Assembly: GCF_028765575.1 (NCBI RefSeq)
Contig: NZ_JARACO010000001.1
Coordinates: 186,001-250,000 of the forward strand
Direction of reading: 5' to 3'
DNA length: 64,000 bases
Origin: Aliivibrio sp. S3MY1
Lineage (GTDB): Bacteria > Pseudomonadota > Gammaproteobacteria > Enterobacterales > Vibrionaceae
Part shown: positions 1-7,773 of the stretch, one piece after another
Position numbering within the stretch: position 1 is the stretch's first letter
Layout of the letters: every line of letters begins with the position of its first letter
The notes under the pieces: generated by a model
What the model saw: only the letters and a program-made list of their open reading frames with translations
Told to the model about the DNA's origin: nothing
The model's database searches: none
Position numbers and translations under genes: made by a program

Positions 1-166
1 GGCGCTCTGCTGCTCGTGCTTCTGCAAGCGCTCGACGATATGAACTTTCATCGCGTTCTTTCTGTTTCTGTTTTTGTTTCTGTTTATTATTCGCGAAAAA
101 TAAATTAATACACACTAACACGAGCAAAATAACTAGCCCAACGACAGCGATTTGAATCCAATCCAT
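1..166 (-). CDS. Membrane-anchored hypothetical protein, 3' part outside window
   Basis: An open frame runs off the left edge on the minus strand. It starts at an ATG at 164-166 with a good GAGGT ribosome site just upstream. The visible N-terminus has one hydrophobic segment (about residues 5-24), then a polar Lys/Gln-rich stretch with KQ repeats and an Arg/Ala/Glu-rich helix. This suggests a single-pass inner membrane protein with a cytoplasmic coiled coil. Only about 55 residues are visible and I do not recognise the family. Confidence 0.6.
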   Translation of the reverse strand, partial: MDWIQIAVVGLVILLVLVCINLFFANNKQKQKQKQKERDESSYRRALAEARAAER

Positions 167-344
167 GCTACCTCATTATTCTGAATTTTTGATATTACCT
201 ATTATTATCGACATTAATGACCAAAACATGAAAAAATTTTTGTGATTCATCTTCAAAAAAACACTTAAATCAACTGCAATTTTATAAATTAATTTCATAT
301 AGCGTGATTTTTATTTGTATATTTCAAAAATGAGGATTACTATC

Positions 345-470
345 CAGATCTTGGGGAGTAGTCACAAGGTTTAATACTTAATCTTGTTCAGATATCGTCA
401 TCCCGAAGCCTTGGCTTCCGGTATCTGTAAGTGGGCAAATGAATGCCAATCACTTTGACAAGACCAAATA
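345..470 (+). promoter_or_regulatory. yybP-ykoY (Mn2+-sensing) riboswitch candidate
   Basis: The leader has the hallmark GGGGAGTAG box at 353-361, a helix CAGATA...TATCTG enclosing GAAGCC-TT-GGCTTC (about 389-427), a GTCATC segment in the region where this class carries its conserved inner loop, and GACAAGACC at 457-465 near the 3' end. It lies directly upstream of a TerC/Alx-family gene, the classic partner of this Mn2+ riboswitch (E. coli alx and mntP are examples). The assignment rests on motif memory plus context. A covariance-model search would settle it. Confidence 0.78.
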
Positions 471-498
471 CCATAACGTTAATTTTATTGTTTATGGT

Positions 499-550
499 GG
501 AAGGTTTACTCACTCATTTTAGCGGGACTCCTTTCACCTATTTGAAAGGA
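499..550 (+). promoter_or_regulatory. Hairpin sequestering the terC ribosome site, with alternative pairing
   Basis: CCTTTC at 530-535 can pair with GAAAGG at 544-549, which is the Shine-Dalgarno sequence of the downstream gene. An upstream GGAAGG at 499-504 can pair with the same CCTTTC using one G-U pair, which would free the ribosome site. This is the layout expected of a translational riboswitch output. The pairings are visible; the switching is inference. Confidence 0.5.
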
Positions 551-556
551 ATTATT

Positions 557-1501
557 ATGTCACCGTTAACTTGGGAACTTTTTGGTTTCGTTGTTCTCGC
601 TCTATTCGCTCTAGATATGTTTCAAACAAGAAAAGAAGCACCTAGCTTAAAAAAAGCGTTAGTGTGGTCACTTTTCTGGTTCGTGCTTGCTTTTATTTTT
701 TGCGCCGCTCTTTATGTCTACTGGCCATTAATGGCACCAGAAAGCAGCTATTCAGCGAAAGATGCTAGTATCGCCTTCATTACAGGCTACTTACTTGAAA
801 AAATGCTTAGCGTAGATAACCTATTCGTCTTTGCATTAATCTTTAGTCAATTTGCCGTGCCTGAATCAAGCCGACCTCGTATCTTACTGTGGGGTATTAT
901 TGGTGCATTAGCATTACGTGCAGTCATGATCTTTGTCGGTGCCGGACTATTAGCTCAATACCACTGGATATTATACATTTTCGCCGTGTTCTTAATCATT
1001 ACGGGTATAAAATTGTGGTTTGCGAATACCGAAGAAAACAGTGATTTCTCATCATCAAAATTAGTCGTGTTTGCAAAAAAATATATTCCATTTGATGACA
1101 AATACGACGGACATAAGTTACTTACAAAAATAAACGGAAAAACGATAGCAACACCATTAATGTTGGTTGTCATTGTTATTATGTTTACTGACATTATGTT
1201 TGCGTTAGATTCTATCCCTGCAATATTTGCTATCACTCAAGAACCTTTCTTAGTGTTTGCAGCAAATGTATTTGCATTATTGGGTTTGCGTTCTTTGTAT
1301 TTTGTACTTCAAGGCATGTTAGATAAGTTCTGCTACTTACAACCCGCTTTAGCGTTTATCCTAAGTTTCATCGGTATTAAGATGTTCTTAGTCGGTACTG
1401 CTTATGAAGTCCCTACTGTAATTTCACTATTAACCATCGTCGGTATTATTACATTAGCGATCATTGGCTCTATTATGAAAAACCGATCTCAAAACGCTTA
1501 A
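557..1501 (+). CDS. alx: TerC/Alx family membrane protein (probable Mn2+ exporter)
   Basis: This is an inner membrane protein of about 314 residues with 8 or 9 hydrophobic helices. The motifs EKMLSVDNLFVFALIF and FTDIMFALDSIPAIFAI carry the paired acidic residues of the TerC family. E. coli Alx is a Mn2+-regulated member of this family implicated in manganese export. The ATG at 557 was chosen because GAAAGGA at 544-550 is an ideal ribosome site. An in-frame ATG at 443 would add 38 residues but lies inside the riboswitch and has no ribosome site. A terminator follows. Alx rather than another TerC paralogue is supported by length and the riboswitch. Confidence 0.85.
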   Translation: MSPLTWELFGFVVLALFALDMFQTRKEAPSLKKALVWSLFWFVLAFIFCAALYVYWPLMAPESSYSAKDASIAFITGYLLEKMLSVDNLFVFALIFSQFAVPESSRPRILLWGIIGALALRAVMIFVGAGLLAQYHWILYIFAVFLIITGIKLWFANTEENSDFSSSKLVVFAKKYIPFDDKYDGHKLLTKINGKTIATPLMLVVIVIMFTDIMFALDSIPAIFAITQEPFLVFAANVFALLGLRSLYFVLQGMLDKFCYLQPALAFILSFIGIKMFLVGTAYEVPTVISLLTIVGIITLAIIGSIMKNRSQNA

Positions 1502-1512
1502 TCTCCATATTA

Positions 1513-1556
1513 CAGCGGTAACCAATTACGGATACCGCTGTTTATTTCATTTTTTG
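1513..1556 (+). terminator. Rho-independent terminator after alx/terC
   Basis: Perfect 8-bp arms, CAGCGGTA at 1513-1520 and TACCGCTG at 1533-1540, are followed by a T-rich run. Confidence 0.8.
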
Positions 1557-1665
1557 CATAAATCTGTCCTATTCTTTACATACCATTGAATTCAATTTAG
1601 ATTTAAAGGTCTATTCTTTCTATAGATACTTTTCATTTCATCAAACTTACAATTAAAAGGCATTC

Positions 1666-2163
1666 ATGAAAAAACTTATCCTCTCTACATGCTTATTGTT
1701 ACTTTCTACTTCCAGTTTTGCTGCTGAATCATGCTCTAATAAAACCATCGTAGGTCAAATTGAAACCATCCACGTAAAAGAATTAGGCTCTAATTACGAA
1801 GCTAGAATTGATACAGGTGCGGCAACCACTTCAATTCATGCCACGAATATTGAAATAATTGGAAAAAACGATGAAAGCGAAGACATGCGCGATCATTTAG
1901 GCGATACCGTTAAATTCACGACTTACAATGAAGTAGGTGAAGCGTCTGAACATACGGGACGTATTATTAAAGTGAGCAAGATTCGTAATGCTCAAGGCGT
2001 TGAACGTCGTTATGCCGTTCAAATGCATTTAGAGTTTGATGGCAAGGATAAGAAAATAGCCGTAAACCTGCGTGATAGAAGTAAATTAGATTACAAACTT
2101 TTAATTGGTCGCAACTGGTTAGCAGGTGATTATTTAGTCGATGTAGAGAAAAACGCAGAATAA
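1666..2163 (+). CDS. Retropepsin-like protease, 'ATP-dependent zinc protease' family (PF05618-like), secreted
   Basis: The 165-residue protein has a clear Sec signal peptide (Lys-Lys start, Leu/Ser-rich core, cleavage near SFAAES). The mature domain carries IDTGAATTSIHA, the aspartic-protease-like D-T-G-A active-site signature, and ends with LLIGRNWLAGDYLVD, the typical second half of this single-domain retropepsin-like fold. The database name 'ATP-dependent zinc protease' is historical. E. coli RimB, which processes ribosomal protein S6, belongs to this superfamily, but this protein is exported, so its substrate is unknown. It stands alone, with its own promoter region of about 160 bp downstream of the alx terminator. 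Confidence 0.75.
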   Translation: MKKLILSTCLLLLSTSSFAAESCSNKTIVGQIETIHVKELGSNYEARIDTGAATTSIHATNIEIIGKNDESEDMRDHLGDTVKFTTYNEVGEASEHTGRIIKVSKIRNAQGVERRYAVQMHLEFDGKDKKIAVNLRDRSKLDYKLLIGRNWLAGDYLVDVEKNAE

Positions 2164-2245
2164 CGTTTACTTTTTATACGCTTAACTTCTTTTTTCAAAA
2201 AAAGACTTTACATAAAAATCAAAGCTGACTATTATTCACCGCACT

Positions 2246-2336
2246 GGAGGGATGGCTGAGTGGTCGAAAGCACCGGTCTTGAAAACCGGCAACCGTTAAT
2301 AGCGGTTCTAGGGTTCAAATCCCTATCCCTCCACCA
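2246..2336 (+). tRNA. tRNA-Ser(UGA)
   Basis: The acceptor stem GGAGGGA pairs with TCCCTCC at 2326-2332. The anticodon arm CCGGTCTTGAAAACCGG has anticodon TGA, there is a long class II variable arm, and the T-arm contains GGGTTCAAATCCC. CCA is encoded. The discriminator base is A (2333), whereas bacterial tRNA-Ser usually has G73. Confidence 0.97.
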
Positions 2337-2374
2337 CTTTTCAAAATTCAGATAGAGTCTGGATTTTAAAAATT

Positions 2375-2451
2375 GGAGCGGTAGTTCAGTTGGTTAGAAT
2401 ACCGGCCTGTCACGCCGGGGGTCGCGGGTTCGAGTCCCGTCCGCTCCGCCA
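2375..2451 (+). tRNA. tRNA-Asp(GUC)
   Basis: The acceptor stem GGAGCGG pairs with CCGCTCC. The anticodon is GTC at 2409-2411 in the loop CCTGTCACG, the T-arm contains GGGTTCGAGTCCC, and CCA is encoded. It lies 38 bp after tRNA-Ser and is probably co-transcribed with it. Confidence 0.98.
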
Positions 2452-2459
2452 ATACAACG

Positions 2460-2489
2460 AAGGCATTGTCGAAAGACGATGCCTTTTTT
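2460..2489 (+). terminator. Terminator of the tRNA-Ser/tRNA-Asp transcript
   Basis: Stem AGGCATTGTC / GACGATGCCT with a GAAA loop and a run of six T, starting 9 bp after tRNA-Asp. Confidence 0.9.
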
Positions 2490-2708
2490 GTATCTGTCAG
2501 ATATGAATCTGCTCTCTGCACAATTAATACATTGCTATACCATTTTAATGTTCAGGAAATCAGCATCTGTCCACCTGAACATTGTAATATTGAAGCATTA
2601 ATCCAAGACGCAAATAACAGTATGCATAAAGCAAAACAAAAAGGTAAAAATAAATTGTTTTGCCTTATTAAATGCGTATTGAAAACTGTTGCTAATAAAA
2701 CTCGATAG
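2490..2708 (+). pseudogene. C-terminal remnant of a GGDEF-domain protein
   Basis: After the tRNA terminator an open frame encodes a stretch resembling the last part of a GGDEF domain: IEALIQDANNSMHKAKQKGKNKLF corresponds to the usual C-terminal helix and 'A-KAK-GKN' ending. The GGDEF signature and everything before it are absent. The only ATG (2466) lies within the terminator hairpin, so it is unlikely to be expressed. It is best read as a decayed diguanylate cyclase tail left beside a tRNA gene. Confidence 0.5.
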
Positions 2709-2928
2709 CCACACCAATTTCTTGAGCAAGAAGCTCTAATTGCTCACTATTATCAAGCTTAATCGACCACTTCATACCACTTCCTACTGCACTTATTACA
2801 TTGGCCCCACCAATTAAAGTCAGTGCATCTACCTCTGCCTGTATTGTGGTTCTAGAGATATTATTTAATCGAACAACCAACTCATGCTGATTTGCAATAA
2901 TATCGCCTTCTGAGAACGTGATTTTCAT
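2692..2928 (-). CDS. Small conserved hypothetical protein, DUF3389-like
   Basis: The protein has 78 residues, is acidic, and has no signal peptide or membrane segment. It looks like a compact soluble protein: MKITFSEGDIIANQHELVVRLNN, then ISRTTIQAEVDALTLIGGANVISAVGSGMKWSI. I associate this layout (IIANQHE..., AEVDALTLIGGANV, KWSIKLD) with the small vibrio family DUF3389, from memory only. No function is known. The 3' end overlaps the GGDEF remnant on the other strand by 17 bp. A competing explanation, a chance frame, is unlikely given the normal codon use. Confidence 0.65.
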   Translation of the reverse strand: MKITFSEGDIIANQHELVVRLNNISRTTIQAEVDALTLIGGANVISAVGSGMKWSIKLDNSEQLELLAQEIGVAIEFY

Positions 2929-3127
2929 TCTGCTTTACTTCTATCTAACCAATTGAGTTCGAATTATATCAAGTTTTCTCTTCTTTATTTAATTTATCAA
3001 TACATGAAACATAAGCATGATTGCGATGAATCACATTTGTTACATATTCATTACTGTCTTTTCTTGACTAAAATATCTACACAAACTATTCTAGCGCACA
3101 ACTGTACGCTTAAATGGAATGTTTATT

Positions 3128-4255
3128 ATGCATCAAGGATCAAAACCACCTATTATTTGGTTAAATGTATTTATATTTACATCAAGTTTATTACTCGCTT
3201 TAGTCGCTACCCCTCTTTACGCCTATTACAACGGCCTAGGCAGTGAATATTGGATCTGGTTATTAGTCGCTTTCAGTTTTTGTAACCTATCTATCACGGC
3301 AGGTTATCACCGTTTATGGTCTCATAAAGCCTATAATGCTCATCCTGCCCTACGCTTTATTTTTGCTTTAGGTGGTGCATTCGCATTACAAAATAGTGCA
3401 CTGCATTGGTCTTCTGATCATCGAGTTCATCACCGTCATGTAGATAATAACGACAAAGACCCTTATTCAGCCAAACGTGGGTTTTGGTACTCACACATAG
3501 GGTGGATGCTACGTCACTACCAACCTGCAACTTATAATGATTACGCCAATTGCCGTGATCTACAAAAAGATACCGTAGTAATGTGGCAACATAATCATTA
3601 TGTACCATTAGCTCTTCTTATGAATATTGGTATTCCAGTGCTTCTTGGCATTATCTACGGAGACATTATAGGAATGTTGCTTATGGTTGGTGCGGTACGT
3701 TTAGTATTAAGTCATCACACAACTTTCTTTATCAACTCACTTGCTCATATTTGGGGTTCTCAGCCTTATACTGAAAAAAACACCGCACGTGATAATGGCA
3801 TTTTAGCGGTATTTACTTTTGGTGAGGGTTACCATAATTATCATCACATTTTTGAAAATGATTACCGTAATGGTATTTACTGGTGGCAATATGATCCTAC
3901 AAAATGGTTTATTAAAAGCTGTTCATGGTTTGGCTTAACCACTAAGTTACGAGTTAGCCCTCAAGATAAAATAGAAAAAGCTAAAGCTCTTATGTTACGT
4001 AAGAAAGCGGAAGATAAAATTACATCACTCCATAATTATCATGCCGTTAAAGAACATTTAGAAGCGGAGTATGATGCGCTGATTGAACGTATGTCAGAGT
4101 ATTACGATTCTAAAAAACAGCTTCTTGATAATAAGAAAAATGCGTTATCAAAGAAATATGAATTGGCGATTCTTAGTGTTCAACATAAGCAAATTAAATT
4201 GCAGTTTGAGCAGCAGAAAAAAGCATGGAACTCTCTGATCCTTCAATACGTTTAA
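3128..4255 (+). CDS. Membrane fatty acid (acyl-CoA/acyl-lipid delta-9 type) desaturase
   Basis: The enzyme (375 residues) would introduce a cis double bond into membrane acyl chains using a di-iron centre. The three histidine boxes are present: HRLWSH (about 64-69), HRVHHRH (about 101-107) and YHNYHH (about 240). Four hydrophobic helices flank them. A polar Lys/Glu/Leu-rich tail of about 90 residues follows, probably a coiled coil, longer than in a minimal stearoyl-CoA-type desaturase. The ATG at 3128 has GGA about 10 bp upstream and is preferred over the in-frame ATG at 3119, which has no ribosome site. It stands alone and is likely cold or membrane-fluidity related by family. Confidence 0.85.
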   Translation: MHQGSKPPIIWLNVFIFTSSLLLALVATPLYAYYNGLGSEYWIWLLVAFSFCNLSITAGYHRLWSHKAYNAHPALRFIFALGGAFALQNSALHWSSDHRVHHRHVDNNDKDPYSAKRGFWYSHIGWMLRHYQPATYNDYANCRDLQKDTVVMWQHNHYVPLALLMNIGIPVLLGIIYGDIIGMLLMVGAVRLVLSHHTTFFINSLAHIWGSQPYTEKNTARDNGILAVFTFGEGYHNYHHIFENDYRNGIYWWQYDPTKWFIKSCSWFGLTTKLRVSPQDKIEKAKALMLRKKAEDKITSLHNYHAVKEHLEAEYDALIERMSEYYDSKKQLLDNKKNALSKKYELAILSVQHKQIKLQFEQQKKAWNSLILQYV

Positions 4256-4294
4256 TTACTTTTTTACAATATATTCAAATTGATACAGTTTAAT

Positions 4295-4330
4295 AAAAAA
4301 AGGCATCACGTTAATGGTGCCCTTTTATTT
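4295..4330. terminator. Bidirectional terminator between desaturase and protease
   Basis: Arms GGCATCA (4302-4308) and TGGTGCC (4315-4321), with seven A before and CTTTTATTT after, so it can end both converging transcripts. Confidence 0.75.
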
Positions 4331-4343
4331 CTTAGGTATTCGC

Positions 4344-5285
4344 CTATTTGTTTCGTTGACGATACAACCCGAACAAACCTAAAAACAAAATACTAATGAT
4401 GGACATTAACCCACCCGAACCGCTATTACTACTTACCGAAATAGTCGGAGATATTTCACCATTCTGAGCTTTCATAATCCAATCTTTATATTGACTGACG
4501 TCGGTAAAAACCGATTGAGCAGCTAGAGTCTCATCGCCACAAACAGCAGGACCAAAACTAACAATCCCTATTTGAACTCCATTCCAAACTAAAGGCCCAC
4601 CAGAATCGCCTTGGCAAGTTGCTGTCACTAAATTACTGCCGTTAATAGGTTTACCTTCTGTACATATCTGTTTATTTGACGTTGTAAAATTAGCCCAAAT
4701 ATTACAATTTCCAGGGCTCACGTAAGTTACCTCTGCTTTCATGAATTCAACATTACTATTTTGTGTATTGGAACCAAAACGACCATAGCCTAAAATCGTA
4801 AATGTCTCACTCGCGGATCTATAAGCTTGGTTAGAAGAATCACCTAAATTCGCTGCATGACTTGATGAAAACGTCGGTAAAGGCTGCGATAGCTCTAATA
4901 CCGCCACATCATTAATAAGAGTTGAATCATCATAATTACTAGGATAATAAATATTTTTAACTGCGACTCGTTGAACAGCAAACATCTCAGGTGCATTATT
5001 GGCATCTATCGCAACTTTAGTATTTGCAATATTGAAAGCAGAAATATCATAAACACAGTGCGCCGCTGTTAATATATGAGTTGCATCTAACACAGAGCCA
5101 CCACAAAAAGGATAAATCGTATTGGGTTGGCTTTCATACTCAAACATCAGCGAAGCCATAAATGGGTAATTTGCTACATCAGCATCAATTCCACCCACAA
5201 TATATGGTGTCACGATAGCTTCTTCTGCTTGTAAAAACGGCGAAAAAATAGATGCTGATAACAATAATCCTATAAGTGTTTTCAT
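4344..5285 (-). CDS. Secreted trypsin-like serine protease with GlyGly-CTERM sorting signal
   Basis: The 313-residue S1 protease has a signal peptide (cleavage near LQAEE) and a zymogen activation site at IVGG (about residue 30). The catalytic triad is visible as TAAHC, DVAVLEL and GDSGGP. The C-terminus carries a Ser/Gly linker (SNSGSGG), a hydrophobic helix and a basic end (YRQRNK): the GlyGly-CTERM signal, known to be cut by rhombosortase in vibrios after type II secretion (as for VesB in V. cholerae). No rhombosortase gene lies in this window. It is a single gene with its own promoter region of about 200 bp shared with the divergent acyltransferase. Confidence 0.9.
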   Translation of the reverse strand: MKTLIGLLLSASIFSPFLQAEEAIVTPYIVGGIDADVANYPFMASLMFEYESQPNTIYPFCGGSVLDATHILTAAHCVYDISAFNIANTKVAIDANNAPEMFAVQRVAVKNIYYPSNYDDSTLINDVAVLELSQPLPTFSSSHAANLGDSSNQAYRSASETFTILGYGRFGSNTQNSNVEFMKAEVTYVSPGNCNIWANFTTSNKQICTEGKPINGSNLVTATCQGDSGGPLVWNGVQIGIVSFGPAVCGDETLAAQSVFTDVSQYKDWIMKAQNGEISPTISVSSNSGSGGLMSIISILFLGLFGLYRQRNK

Positions 5286-5483
5286 GTTTACCCCTTGATA
5301 CCACAGTAAGATATGTTAATAATACATTAATATCATGTTGTAATGTTAGTCCGTATTTAGTCTTTCATCATATTTTTGACTACAATCCACAAATATAGAG
5401 ACACTTACAATATAAAGACATTTATTAATTTTTTTTACGATATAACCTATCAACAAATACTAATGACAAGAAGTAGAAAGATA

Positions 5484-6497
5484 ATGGGAAGAGTTTTCTT
5501 TTTTGATTTACTAAGATGCATCGCCGCGATTGCAGTCGTCGCAATTCACGTATTAGCCCCCTACCGACATGAATTGAATTCAATTCCTTTTGAGCAATGG
5601 GCAACCGCCGTATCGGTAAACAGCTTAAGCCGCTGGGCAGTACCAGTGTTTATTATGATCACTGGCGCATTAATGCTCAGTGATAAACGAGAGTTTGATG
5701 CGCCTTATTATGTAAAAAAACGACTTGGAAAAGTACTCGTACCTTTTCTTTTTTGGTCTGTATTTTATGCCTTATTATCAGGATTAACCGCACAGGGCTA
5801 TGATTTTGAAGCAGCAAAAACGGTACTGACCGATCTGCCTTTTGAATACACCTATTACCACTTAGGGTTCTTTTATTACTTTATTCCACTTTATATTGTT
5901 ATCCCGTTTTTTCGAGTGATGGTTCAAAAAATGGATAACACTGCACTCTTCTCTATTATTGGAGTGTGGCTACTTACTACCTGTTTCTTTCTTGTCAAAT
6001 TTGAAGGATTCTGGAGCACAGAGATCTGGCTGTATAGTGGTTACTTATTGTTAGGTTATGCGCTATACCAACGAGTTTCATTAACGAAAACGAACACCAT
6101 AATCGCGCTGTTGATTGGTATTACTGCATTAGCAACGACGGTTTATATGGTAATAAGCCAAAGCTTACTATTCGGCGAATATACAGTAGGTAGATGGTTA
6201 TCTTATAAGACCATAAATACCGTCGCCGCGGCTGGGATGCTGTTTTTTGTTTGTCGTTATTATGGTGAATCACTGCCTGATAAATCTCGAACGATTGTTG
6301 GCTTTATTAGTACCTACAGCCTGGGTATTTACTTACTTCATCCACTATTCTTATGGCCAATGAAAAATTACGCGTGGTACCAAGGACATAACCCGATGTG
6401 GGTCATTCCGGTTTGGGTTGTTCTAAGTGGTGCTGGGGCACTTGGCTTAAGTTGGTTACTTTCTAAATCGAAGAAAACAGCCTGGCTTGTGCCTTAA
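5484..6497 (+). CDS. Acyltransferase 3 family membrane protein, WecH/OafA-like
   Basis: This is an inner membrane O-acyltransferase of about 337 residues and about 10 helices. The N-terminus has FFDLLRCIAAIAVVAIHV with the conserved Arg and His of Acyltransferase_3 (PF01757). The size and the RWAVPVFIMITGALML motif resemble E. coli WecH, which O-acetylates enterobacterial common antigen. The substrate here is not deducible. The start at 5484 gives the usual N-terminus; the open frame extends upstream to 5376 but that extension is atypical and lacks a ribosome site. It is not in an obvious operon or polysaccharide cluster. Confidence 0.8.
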   Translation: MGRVFFFDLLRCIAAIAVVAIHVLAPYRHELNSIPFEQWATAVSVNSLSRWAVPVFIMITGALMLSDKREFDAPYYVKKRLGKVLVPFLFWSVFYALLSGLTAQGYDFEAAKTVLTDLPFEYTYYHLGFFYYFIPLYIVIPFFRVMVQKMDNTALFSIIGVWLLTTCFFLVKFEGFWSTEIWLYSGYLLLGYALYQRVSLTKTNTIIALLIGITALATTVYMVISQSLLFGEYTVGRWLSYKTINTVAAAGMLFFVCRYYGESLPDKSRTIVGFISTYSLGIYLLHPLFLWPMKNYAWYQGHNPMWVIPVWVVLSGAGALGLSWLLSKSKKTAWLVP

Positions 6498-6501
6498 TTA
6501 T

Positions 6502-7110
6502 CTAAACCTGTTCGGCTGCGATAATTAATTGTCGCAGCCATTGATTCGCTTTATTGTTTTCAACCTTAGTAGCCCAAAGCATATGGATTTTTGTTGCCCG
6601 TACAGGAAAAGGAACATCCAATAGTTGTAACCCAAAACTCTCTTTATACTGGGAAATCAAACGAACCGAATTAATACCAATAAAGTCCGATTGAGCAACA
6701 CATGCCATCATTCCCATCATAGAAGTATGCTCACTGCCCATTTTACGATTTGGCAGTACCTCTTCAGCTAAATAATCAGTGATGGTTTGCTTAAAGCGGC
6801 GAATATTTAGAAAGGCATGATCTTCTTCAAAAAAACTATCTCGAGTAATACTTCCAACTATTCTTGGATGCCCGCATCGTGCAATGCAACAGATTTTATC
6901 TTCTGACACCACCAGGCTTCTCAATGATGATTGCCTTGGTTTCATCACATCTAATACCAAATCCACTTTCTCTAACATCAAAGCATCAATAATATCGTTT
7001 TCATTACTAGGTAGCTCTCTTAAAGAACAGTGATATCACTCTCTTTGAGCAGTGTTTTTAATCGTATTTGCAATTGAGGGATTACAGATTCTAATGCATA
7101 AATAGAAAAC
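6502..7110 (-). pseudogene. Broken LysR-family regulator (no DNA-binding domain, frameshifted)
   Basis: On the minus strand, 6502-7011 encodes the substrate-binding half of a LysR regulator (...NDIIDALMLEKVDLVLDV ... MMACVAQSDFIGINSVRL). Near 7028 the frame is lost: a preceding piece, YALESVIPQLQIRLKTLLKE, is in another frame and ends in a stop, but continues logically into RELPSNENDII after a one-base shift. The helix-turn-helix of about 85 residues is missing, and the upstream DNA belongs to the alkylsulfatase remnant. Both damage types indicate a dead gene. Confidence 0.8.
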
Positions 7111-7648
7111 AATGAAGCCTTTGCTAAAACACTAAACTTTGCTGATACTCGCGCTTTTGAAAACAACAACAAAGGCCTTATCGCTTACCAATACGGTGCA
7201 ACGCTTAATCGTCACGAAAACTGCATCACCGGATGTACTTGCAAACATGACGATTGAAAACCTATTGGATTATTTAGCAGTACGTGTTGATTCAATGAAA
7301 GCTCAACATACACCGTTCACATTAAATGTTGTTTTACCTGATGATAAAGAAACTTACTTTGTAGAAATGTCTAACGGTAACTTAAACAATATTCTAGTTG
7401 ATAATGAAATGAAAGCGGATGCGACTCTATTAATCAATCGAGCTGATATATCACAAATTTTACTAGAGAAAACAACACTAAAAGCCTTACTAGAAAATGG
7501 TAGCGCAGGCATTAAAGGTGATAAGTCGGTATTGCAAAAGCTAACAGGCTCGCTAACCAATGCTGACGCTAAGTTTGAAATTGTCCCTCGTCCAGAAAAA
7601 GGCGAAGAAGTCGATGCTGAGTTATACGAGACCGCTCATAAACATTAA
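7111..7648 (+). pseudogene. Internally deleted alkylsulfatase (SdsA/YjcS-like) remnant
   Basis: The 3' part encodes the C-terminal SCP2-like domain of class III alkylsulfatases: TASPDVLANMTIENLLDYLA through ADATLLINRADISQILLEKT and IKGDKSVLQKL. Upstream, in another frame (about 7108-7180), AKTLNFADTRAFENNNKGLIA resembles the N-terminal start of the same family (AKSLPFSD-DF-D---GFIA in E. coli YjcS). The metallo-beta-lactamase core with its zinc ligands is missing, so an internal deletion of roughly 500 codons plus a frame change is likely. An open frame of 169 codons (7139-7648) survives and could still make a small SCP2-like protein. Confidence 0.75.
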
Positions 7649-7671
7649 TTACAACGTTTAATTAAAAGCCA

Positions 7672-7704
7672 AACAGCCGATGCATAAACATCGGCTGTTT
7701 TTTA
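7672..7704 (+). terminator. Terminator after alkylsulfatase remnant
   Basis: Arms AACAGCCGATG / CATCGGCTGTT with a T-run of six, a strong intrinsic terminator. Its preservation supports the remnant having once been a full transcription unit. Confidence 0.88.
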
Positions 7705-7719
7705 GATAGTACATAAAAA

Positions 7720-7752
7720 CAAAAAAACCACTGACTCATAAAGGCAGTGGTT
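7720..7752 (-). terminator. Terminator of the DUF5666 lipoprotein gene
   Basis: Arms AACCACTG / CAGTGGTT, with seven A on the plus strand giving a U-run on the minus-strand transcript. Confidence 0.75.
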
Positions 7753-7773
7753 AATCTCGATACGTATATCTAT

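Noticed and set aside
443-556. N-terminal extension of the Alx protein from ATG 443
   Set aside because: It overlaps the riboswitch, has no ribosome site, and the ATG at 557 has an excellent one and gives the normal family start.
2953-3246. 97-codon open frame before the desaturase
   Set aside because: It overlaps the desaturase gene start in another frame, has no ribosome site, and codes for an unlikely residue mixture.
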